Positions 1 through 7,065 of a stretch of 22,710 nt of DNA are shown in pieces; the stretch's first letter is position 1; every line of letters starts with the position of its first letter. The position numbers and the translations under genes were made by a program. This DNA comes from Mastigamoeba balamuthi (Eukaryota > Evosea > Mastigamoebida > Mastigamoebidae), in contig CACRSC010000152.1 in assembly GCA_902651635.1 (NCBI GenBank), positions 1 through 22,710 on the forward strand, in the 5' to 3' direction. Under the pieces are notes generated by a model. It searched no databases. It was not told the DNA's origin and was given only the letters and a program-made list of their open reading frames with translations.

Positions 1-535
1 GTGAAAGTGTCGGAAAGGCAGGACGTACGAATGTACTGAACGCTGGGGTTCGCATGATCTCGGGCAGTGCGAGGTTGAACAGCAGCGGCGAGGCAAACGC
101 GGCGTCGCGTACCGAAGAGATGGCGGTGATGTCGACGCCCGAGAACTGCAGGCGCTGCATGACCGTCTCGATGAACTGCACGGGCCTGGCGATCTCCTTG
201 GCGAAGGCGTCGCGGGCCTTGTCGATGACCAGCCTCCGCAGGATGCCCGCCTGCGTGTCGATGCTGCTCCGCGACACGCGCGAGAACGACTGGATGCTGC
301 CGTGCCACTCGACAGAGAGCGGGGTGATCGACGTGCCCGCGATGGCCAGCGACCCCGCGACGATGATGCCGATGAACAGCGCCTGCATGGGCACCGTCGC
401 CCGCGTGCGCTTCTGCCAGGGCCTCTGATCGAGCGACGACGCATTGCTGCTGGTGCTGCTCCGACGAGGGGTCTCGGCCATTGCCTCCTGTGCCTGTTCC
501 ATCTTCTGACACTCTGCGACTGCTGTTGATTGCAT
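1..535 (-). CDS. Membrane protein, N-terminal part (receptor-like), incomplete at window edge
   Basis: The minus-strand frame is open from an ATG at 535 to the window edge. About 45 N-terminal residues are polar and Ser/Gln-rich, with basic residues (PWQKRTR) just before one hydrophobic segment of about 22 residues (from VPMQALFIGI). After that comes a soluble stretch with helical, amphipathic character (SIDTQAGILRRLVIDKARD). Short cytosolic head, one membrane helix and an extracellular region is the usual start of receptor cyclases, receptor kinases and chemoreceptor-like proteins, but no catalytic domain lies in the window, so the class is open. The last readable coding stretch contains a possible donor GTACGT near 22-27, so the final residues may be intronic. 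A second in-frame ATG occurs 11 codons downstream. The reading frame is well supported by its composition. The function is inference. Confidence 0.6.
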   Translation of the reverse strand, partial: MQSTAVAECQKMEQAQEAMAETPRRSSTSSNASSLDQRPWQKRTRATVPMQALFIGIIVAGSLAIAGTSITPLSVEWHGSIQSFSRVSRSSIDTQAGILRRLVIDKARDAFAKEIARPVQFIETVMQRLQFSGVDITAISSVRDAAFASPLLFNLALPEIMRTPAFSTFVRPAFPTLS

Positions 536-1078
536 AGCGCAGTGTCTACCCTGGGCATAATTTCAAATCATATGAATGGTTGGAAATGACATTTCGGCTT
601 GCCCGCTTTGAGGCAAATACGTCTTTTCTTCGCTATTCTTGGGCAAAACACCCTGAAATGGCAAAGAAAACAGGCCCCACAGACTGATTCAAATATTTGA
701 AATGTACAGGGTCGGTATCTTTGCACCAGCAGCGGACCGACACAGGGTCAAGGACATTTGACACTCTTCCGCCCTCACCGGAAAGCTCCGGCGACCGAAG
801 GAGCACAAGCAGGTCTCCTCCTCGAGGTCGCCCCACGGAGCAGAGCCGTCGCCCTGACGAGAACAGCGCCAATAATAGAGGGCTGCTGTATGTGCCGTAC
901 CGCTCGTGGATTTTTCACCAGAGTCGATCCACAGAAGTGTAAACTCGCCTCGGCAATTCCAGCAGGCTGCCGCAAGCGGAGGGGTATTCACAAGCACACA
1001 GCTGCACGTTCGCGAGTTGACCCCATGCAGTAAACGGTGAGCCGAGAGAGCACACGCCTTATCCGTGCTGGGGGGGCT
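536..1078. other. Intergenic region between receptor-like gene and PIG-A
   Basis: This holds the 5' flank of the upstream minus-strand gene and the 3' flank of PIG-A. The part nearest 540-720 is clearly more AT-rich than the surrounding DNA (for example 556-580 and 688-700), as expected of a promoter. Short open frames on both strands here overlap each other and show no recognisable protein. I see no RNA gene. Confidence 0.5.
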
Positions 1079-1097
1079 TCAGTCCGAGGCGTCTCCG

Positions 1098-1138
<41 letters not shown>

Positions 1139-3225
1139 CTGCTGTGGCTGTGGCTGCGGCAGCTCGCGGGCCTTGTCGATGCGGGCAGCGGGCGCGAGCC
1201 ACGCGAGCAGCGCGAGGGTCATGAAGGCGATGCCGACGAGCATGCACATCACGGGGCCCGCGACGGGGCCCATCGTGGCGACGCGCGCGAGGTGGCTGGG
1301 CAGCGGCAGCCTCTCGCTGGCCGCCGCGACGGCCGCGTCGTAGACGCGCTCTGTGCGCACGGTGACGTCGTGCCAGTCGTACATGCGCGCGACGAGGCCG
1401 TGCTGGCGCAGCATGCGCTCGGGCGTGCGCTCGCGGGCCCCGCGGACGGCGGCTGCGAGCGCAGCGTCGAGGCTCTCGCAGTCGGGGTCCGAGTAGCGGA
1501 TGACGCTCGAGGGCAGCACCTCGGGCACGCCGCCCACCTTGGTGCTCACCACAAAGAGCCCGCAGCTCGCGGCCTCGACGATGGCGATGCAGAACGCCTC
1601 TGTCAGCGAGCTGTTGAGGAAGATGTCGCCCCGCACGAGAACCTGCGCGCGGGTGTCGCTGTCAGCGTGAGGGAGTAGGGGGGAGGGAGAGCAGCGCTGT
1701 CAGCTGTGCAGTGCAGTGCGCACGTCGCGGACGCGCGAGTGCGGGACCTCTCCGAGCATCTCGACGCGGTCCTGCAGGCCGTGCCTCTCGACCGTCTCCT
1801 GCAGCGCGAGGCTCATGGGGCCGTCGCCGCCTGCGCCGAGGGACGAGGGGGAAGGGGGGGGGTGAGCAGCCGCTGCCACTGGGGGGGGGCGTGAGGCTTC
1901 GGACCGATGATGAACTGCACGTCGGCAAAGGCCCTGCAGATGCTGGGGATGACGCCGATGACGAGGTCGATGCCCTTACGGTACACGAGGCGGCTCATGA
2001 TCACCACGGTGACTGGGGGGCGTGGGAGAGGGGCCCCGTGTCAGCAGCGGCTGCGGCGGTGGCAGCGCGCACTCTTGGAGGGGTCGCGGGCCGAGGGGTC
2101 GGGGAGGAAGTTCTCCGTGTCGACGGCGTTGGGGATGACCGAGACGATGTCCGGGGAGACGCGGGCACGGAGCACGAGGTTCTCCTTGCTGGTGTAGGAG
2201 ACGCAGACGACCTGGTGCGCGTTGGCCAGCGTGAACTCGAGGAGCTTGTTGGTGATGATCGACGAGAGGTCGCGGAAGCCGAAGAGCGAGTGGTCCGTGA
2301 AGACGACCGCGAGGCCCAGCATGCGCGCCAGCAGCATCGTCTCGTGGCCCAGCGCGCTGAAGGCCTGGTGGCAGTGCACCACCTCGATGCGCTCGCGCAG
2401 CAGTATGTGCCGCACCAGCGGGAACACCGACACCATCCCCGGGAACGACGACTGCGCGCACAGGCCGCGGCACCACCGCGCAGGCGTCAGCGTCCAGCCC
2501 CGCAGGAGGGCACTCGGTTATCCCAGTAGACCGCCGGGCACTCCGAGTCGCGCGACGGGCAAGCAAACCCCAACGGGGATCAGCCCGGCCAACGCAAGCA
2601 AGCACAGAGGGCAGAGCACAGAGACAGGGGAAAGAAGGGAAGAAGAGAAGAAGAGAAGAAGAGAAGAGATGTTGGAAGTCTTTGCGGGGCACTCGCTGGT
2701 CCGCTGCCCAGCACATGAGCTGCCGCCAATTGTCTCTAGGGGCAAGCAGACTTGCAAGGCACCAGCCAGGGCAGAGCAGACAAGCCAAACTGAGATGAGG
2801 AGAGACGACACAACTGCCATTCAGGAACGCCGAGCTGGTCGCATCCAGCGCCCGCTGCCCTACAAAGCAAAAGACGACAAGGCAACTGCCATACACTTGC
2901 ACAGACCACGAGAACCGGCAGCGACGCGACGAGGAGGAGGACGACGTGGCGCAGGGGACGCCACGTGGCGCAGGGCAGGGGAAGGGGGGGGGGGGAGGAC
3001 CTGGTTGTAGAAGGGGGGCATGGGGGCGTAGTAGACCTTGACGCCGTTGCTGAGGTAGCGGACGCCTCTGCGGTCGCCGTAGACGTGCGTCACGACGACG
3101 ACCTTGTGGCCCAGCCCCCGCAGGTGCGCCGCCAGCTTGTACTGGTGCACCTCCACGCCCCCCACGTTGGGGAAGAAGAAGTCCGACACCAGCGCCACCC
3201 GCCGCTTGCCCGCCCTCGGCTCCAT
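1079..3225 (-). CDS. PIGA: PIG-A, GPI-anchor GlcNAc transferase catalytic subunit (5 exons)
   Basis: Transfers GlcNAc from UDP-GlcNAc to phosphatidylinositol, the first step of GPI-anchor synthesis, on the cytosolic face of the ER. Exons on the minus strand: 3001-3225, 2073-2451, 1905-2012, 1724-1830 and 1079-1642. They sum to 461 codons including stop, close to the family length. Landmarks: N-terminal SDFFFPNVGGVE, FTDHSLFGF, CVSYTSKEN, VSVIPNAVD, SRLVYRKGID, FIIGGDGP (rebuilt across the third intron), and the GT-B EX7E motif in LTEAFCIAIVE (about residues 288-296), followed by VVSTKVGGVPEVLP. A C-terminal hydrophobic helix near residues 404-425 is the ER anchor. It is followed by an unusual Gln-rich tail encoded by a CAG repeat. 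Donors are GTCCTC, GTGCGC, GTCCGA and GTGCGC. The first intron is 549 nt and the rest are short. The start MEPRAGKRR was chosen because it directly precedes the conserved region. Exon 1 is repeated at 3955-4179. Confidence 0.95.
1100..1135 (-). repeat. (CAG)12 trinucleotide repeat encoding polyglutamine
   Basis: Twelve perfect CTG units on the plus strand read as CAG (Gln) codons in the PIG-A frame. They are flanked by a Lys codon and further Gln and Gln-Pro codons. The repeat lies five residues before the stop, so length change would be tolerated by the enzyme core. Confidence 0.97.
2629..2668. repeat. Purine-rich GAA/GA tract inside PIG-A intron 1
   Basis: A run of GAAGA-type units. On the transcribed strand it is a pyrimidine-rich CTT/CT tract within the 549-nt first intron. 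The left edge of the large direct duplication (2665) falls at its end. Confidence 0.8.
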
Positions 3226-3462
3226 CGCAGTTCGCCCGAACCCGACGCTGAAAGATACGACAGATATCTGGAAAATATCTTCATATCTTCCGCTGATCAT
3301 GCCGTGCGCTGTGTGATGATGTTCTCCCGTTCATCAACGTTCTCTCAGCTGTGCAAGTCCTTGTCTAGCCTGACGGGGGACTGACCCGGGGAGCTCGGAT
3401 TGGACGAGATACGTGTATCTCGGGGGGAGATTCTAGATAACGAGATTGCAGATTTCAAAACG
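3226..3462. promoter_or_regulatory. Divergent promoter of PIG-A and the vWA gene (left copy)
   Basis: 237 bp separates two oppositely transcribed start codons. It contains an AT-rich block at 3251-3300 and eight GATA/TATC tetramers (3254, 3263, 3265, 3276, 3284, 3408, 3416, 3436). An inverted repeat AGATAC-GT-GTATCT lies at 3407-3420, about 42 bp before the vWA ATG. Promoter function is inferred from position. Confidence 0.7.
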
Positions 3463-3628
3463 ATGGCCGCCGCGCAAGCGCCGCCGCTGCCGCCGCGGTC
3501 GCCCCAGGCGCCGGCCCCCGCGCCGGGGGACAAGCTGTCGCTGCGGGTGACGTGCGAGACGGGGAGCGTGGCGGCGGGGGAGCGGCGGGAGGCGTTCGTG
3601 GCGCTGGCGACGGTGGGGGCGGCGCCGC
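3463..3628 (+). pseudogene. Truncated duplicate of vWA gene exon 1
   Basis: The first 55 codons of the vWA protein gene (MAAAQAPPLPPRSP onward), identical in translation to the start of the complete gene at 4414. The copy stops at the N in position 3629. It is most simply the clipped end of one contig rather than a real broken gene. Confidence 0.85.
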
Positions 3629-3629
3629 N
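3629..3629. other. Single ambiguous base (N) at duplication junction
   Basis: This is the only N noted in the window. It sits exactly between the end of the left duplicate (3628) and the start of the right duplicate (3630), which suggests a scaffold join. Confidence 0.95.
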
Positions 3630-3954
3630 AGAGATGTTGGAAGTCTTTGCGGGGCACTCGCTGGTCCGCTGCCCAGCACATGAGCTGCCGCCAATTGTCT
3701 CTAGGGGCAAGCAGACTTGCAAGGCACCAGCCAGGGCAGAGCAGACAAGCCAAACAGGGGGAAGGTGGTGTCATTCAGGAACGCCGAGCTGGTCGCATCC
3801 ACAACCCGCTGCCCTACAAAGCAAAAGACGACAAGGCAACTGCCATTCACTTGCACAGACCACGAGAACCGGCAGCGACGCGACGAGGAGGAGGACGACG
3901 TGGCGCAGGGGACGCCACGTGGCGCAGGGCAGGGGAAGGGGGGGAGGGGAGGAC

Positions 3955-4179
3955 CTGGTTGTAGAAGGGGGGCATGGGGGCGTAGTAGACCTTGACGCCG
4001 TTGCTGAGGTAGCGGACGCCTCTGCGGTCGCCGTAGACGTGCGTCACGACGACGACCTTGTGGCCCAGCCCCCGCAGGTGCGCCGCCAGCTTGTACTGGT
4101 GCACCTCCACGCCCCCCACGTTGGGGAAGAAGAAGTCCGACACCAGCGCCACCCGCCGCTTGCCCGCCCTCGGCTCCAT
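3955..4179 (-). pseudogene. Duplicate of PIG-A exon 1 without downstream exons
   Basis: 75 codons from MEPRAGKRR to FYNQ, matching PIG-A exon 1 at 3001-3225, with the same GTCC donor. The rest of the gene is absent because the duplicated unit begins at 3630, inside intron 1. It is interpreted as the allelic or overlapping end of a second contig. Confidence 0.85.
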
Positions 4180-4413
4180 CGCAGTTCGCCCGAACCCGAC
4201 GCTGAAAGATACGACAGATATCAGAAAAAATCTTCATATCTTCCCCCTGATCATGCCTTGCGCTGTGTTGCTGTTCTCCCGTTCGTCAACGTTCTCTCAG
4301 CTGTGCAGGTCCTTGCCTTGCCTGACGGGGGACTGACCCGGGGAGCTCGTATTGGACGAGATACGTGTATCTCGGGGGAGATTCTAGATAATGAGATTGC
4401 AGATTTCAAAACG
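4180..4413. promoter_or_regulatory. Divergent promoter, right copy
   Basis: Counterpart of 3226-3462 with small differences. One TATC motif (left copy 3276) is lost, while the AGATAC-GT-GTATCT inverted repeat (4359-4372) and the downstream GATAA are kept. It lies directly upstream of the complete vWA gene. Confidence 0.7.
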
Positions 4414-6703
4414 ATGGCCGCCGCGCAAGCGCCGCCGCTGCCGCCGCGGTCGCCCCAGGCGCCGGCCCCCGCGCCGGGGGACAAGCTGTCGCTGCGGGTG
4501 ACGTGCGAGACGGGGAGCGTGGCGGCGGGGGAGCGGCGGGAGGCGTTCGTGGCGCTGGCGACGGTGGGGGCGGCGCCGCAGGGCCCCGGCGACGCGCGCG
4601 CGCCCATCGACCTCGTCGCCGTCGTCGACACGTCGGGCAGCATGGGCGGCGCAAAGCTCGAGCTGCTCAGGCTGGCGCTGCTCTTCGTGGCCTCGCGGCT
4701 GCGCGCAAGCGACCGCCTCGGCCTCGTCTCCTTCTCGGGCAGGGCTGCGTGCGCCGCTTCCACACCTCTCCCACAGCTCTTCCACACCCTCGCTCTCTCG
4801 CTCTCCCTCTGCCGCATTTCCTCCCCCCCATCCCCCCTGCCACCTCTGGGCTGGGTCGCCTCGCCTGCTCTGCATGCTGTGCTTCTGCGTCCCTGCCACC
4901 GCCATGGCCACCCTTCCACTCCCACACCCACTTCCACTCATTCGCATCGCATATCCGTTGTGTACCTCTGGGTGGGGCCGCCCACACTTTTGCTTCCGCA
5001 CCACTCCCACTCCCACTTCTGTTTTCCACTTCAACTTCCCCGTGGCTTGCTTCTGGGCGTCGTTTGCTTGTCTCTGCCTGGCCGCGCGAGGCTCTGGGGG
5101 GGCTGCACGGCACGTCTCGAGGCTGTCTCCAGCCGCCCGGCAGGGCTGCGCACACATGCGGCGCCCCGAGAGGCCTCTGCGCCCCATCAATTGATTCAAT
5201 CTGCGTGGCCCTATTTCTACTTCTGCCCTCTAACGCCGCGCTCTCGCCCGCCAGGACTGTGCTGCCGCTCTCGTGGGTGGTGCCGAGCGCTGCGGACCTG
5301 CTCGAGGCCAAGATCCGGTCGCTCGAGGCGAGCGGGAGCACGAACCTGAGCGCGGGGCTGCTCTGCGGCATCAAGGCCCTCCTGGGCGCCCAGCCCCGCA
5401 CGGCCGGCGCCAAGCCCGTCGTCCGCTCGGTCGTCCTCTTCACCGACGGCCTCGCCAAGCTCGGCATCACGCAGACGCCCCTCCTCGTCGAGGCCGCCCG
5501 CAACGCCTGCAAGGCCGCCGCCAGCAACCCCGTCTCCATGCACGCGCCCCCGCTCAATTGATCTGCGCCCTCTGCCTTGTGTGCCGTGCTGAGGGGGCCC
5601 CGCTGGGTAGATTCTGCTGCGGGTTCGGGGAGGACCACGACGCAGACATGCTGAGGAAGATCTCGCGGACGGGCTCGGGGATGTACTACTTTGTCGAGAA
5701 CGCCCAATGCACGCGCCTCTGCTGCCCGTGGGCGCTGTGCCCTGTGCTCTCTCACACGGGTGTCCGCGCACCGTCAGGCATACCGGCGACGGTGGGCGAC
5801 TGCTTCGGGGGGCTGATCAGCGTGATCGCGCAGAGCCTCGAGGTGGAGATCACGGGGCTCGGGGGCACACTGCTCGGCACCATCGAGACGCAGTACGCGG
5901 TCACGCGCGTCTCGCCCGCGCAGGCCACCGTCGCGCTGGGCGACCTCTACAGCGAGGAGAGCCGCGACATCATGTTCTACGTGGCGCTGCCGAGCCTCGC
6001 GCGGCCCCAGCGCGAGGCGCGGTTCCTGCAGGTCAGCCTGCGCGGCACAGACGTCGTCAGCGGCAGGCACGAGTGCCACACGGTCGTCGTGACGCTCGAG
6101 CGCGGCCAGACGACGGCCGCGGGCGCCGTGAACCTCGACCTCGACCAGCAGAGGAACAGGGTCATCGTCGTCCGCGCCATCAAGGACGCCGGCGAGCTCT
6201 CGGCGCGCAAGGACTTTGGCCGCGCCATCGACGTGCTCCGCGAGGCCATGGACGTCGTAGGCAGGTCCCCGTCGGCGCGCCGGAGCCTCAGCCAGGCGTC
6301 CGCAACGACTCCTCCCCCCTCTGCGTCCCCCGCTCCCCACTCGCTGACCGCACGGTGGGCACCCCCGGGCAGGCTGATGCAGGACCTGCAGGAGTGCGTC
6401 GACTGCATCGAGTGCGACGCGCACGACGCGAGCCCTGTGCACTCGCAGAGCTCGCAGAAGAGGCTGGCGGTTCTCTGTGCGCTCCACTGGGCACCCCGGA
6501 GGTCTGCGCTCACAGAGGGACTTTGGGGGGCAGGCGACTCGCACTCGTACCAGAGAGGGGCGGGCGTCGTGTTCTACCGCAACCTGTGCAAGAGGATGTC
6601 GGCGTTTGACAGCGCCGAGTACTGCCGAGCGCGCAGGGCCTCGGAGCCCTCCAAGACGCGAGACACGAGCATTTTTGACGACGACGACCCCACGCCGACT
6701 TAA
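4414..6703 (+). CDS. von Willebrand factor A domain protein (6 exons)
   Basis: Exons 4414-4748, 5255-5539, 5611-5708, 5778-6297, 6373-6476 and 6534-6703 give 503 residues in frame. The N-terminus is Ala/Pro-rich. A vWA domain follows, with a complete MIDAS metal site: DTSGS (residues 72-76), the Thr in GSTNLSAG and the Asp in LFTDG. Splicing rebuilds GFGEDHDADML and GMYYFVENAQCIPATVGD, the family signature after the vWA core. A beta-rich middle region comes next, then a C-terminal helical part (from NLDLDQQRNR) that resembles the Vwaint region of protist vWA proteins; this is a tentative match. There is no signal peptide, so the protein is probably cytosolic. Introns 2 and 3 use GC donors (GCACGC); the others use GTGCGC or GTCCGC. 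The fifth intron (6477-6533) is the least certain, because the frame also stays open through it. The substrate or partner is unknown. Confidence 0.85.
5540..5610 (+). other. GC-AG intron 2 of the vWA gene
   Basis: No GT donor restores frame here. Splicing after AT at 5539 with a GC donor (GCACGC) and acceptor GGGTAG yields VSIFCCGFGEDHD, which fits the family. The intron contains an in-frame stop if retained (TGA after CTCAAT). Confidence 0.75.
5709..5777 (+). other. GC-AG intron 3 of the vWA gene
   Basis: The donor is again GCACGCGCC, preceded by AAT, and the acceptor is CCGTCAG. Splicing restores VENAQCIPATVGDC. The 11 bases ATGCACGCGCC at this junction also occur at the intron 2 donor. 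Confidence 0.75.
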
Positions 6704-7065
6704 CACCGCCGCCTCTTAATATTTGTATTCCTGCTCCTCTCCGTGGTCGCCACCGCCCCGCCTGCATGTTGGGGTGCACATCGGGACAGAGGAGCCAGCC
6801 CACTGCGCAGGCACCCAAGTGCTTCACGACAGCAGAACCCCGCGAGCTTCGCGATGGCCGCTGGACTGTGGACTTGGACCAAGGAGCAAACAACCCATTT
6901 TTGGCCCAGCGTGTCAAATGCAACCGTGATCTCCCGTTCGCAGTGGGCGTAGCGGGTCGCAGGAGATATGAAATGCCTGCGATCTCGTACAAACCATAAA
7001 TAGAATCTGCTGGGCCGCTGCTGAGAGCTTTTCTTTCTTTTTGCTTTTCTGCCATCCCTGCAGAA
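6704..7065. other. Intergenic region, vWA 3' flank and receptor-PDE promoter
   Basis: Both flanking genes are on the plus strand. The stretch just after the vWA stop (6715-6730) is AT-rich. A TATA-like CCATAAATAG lies about 70 bp before the PDE start, and a pyrimidine-rich run (7029-7049) precedes the ATG. Small open frames here have no recognisable product. Confidence 0.5.

Larger units (their letters stand above)
2665..3628. repeat. Direct duplication, left unit (probable contig end)
   Basis: This 964-bp unit carries the 3' half of PIG-A intron 1 (in transcript sense, its 5' half), PIG-A exon 1, the divergent promoter and the first 166 coding bases of the vWA gene. It is repeated almost identically, with small indels and substitutions, at 3630-4579. 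Differences include a replaced stretch near 2790-2815, changes around 3270-3320, and a few others. Coding parts look nearly unchanged, as expected of two alleles. Confidence 0.95.
3630..4579. repeat. Direct duplication, right unit (probable contig start)
   Basis: A 950-bp second copy of 2665-3628 in the same orientation. The complete vWA gene continues from this copy, whereas PIG-A is complete only through the left copy. Confidence 0.95.

Noticed and set aside
2222-3010. 262-codon plus-strand open frame
   Set aside because: Covers PIG-A exon 2 and intron 1 in antisense; composition explained by them.
2665-4579. True tandem duplication creating a second PIG-A/vWA promoter pair
   Set aside because: The N exactly at the junction and the clipped genes on either side favour an assembly join; kept only as the less likely alternative.
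5774-6706. 310-codon minus-strand open frame
   Set aside because: Antisense to vWA exons 4-6, whose plus-strand frame gives conserved family motifs.
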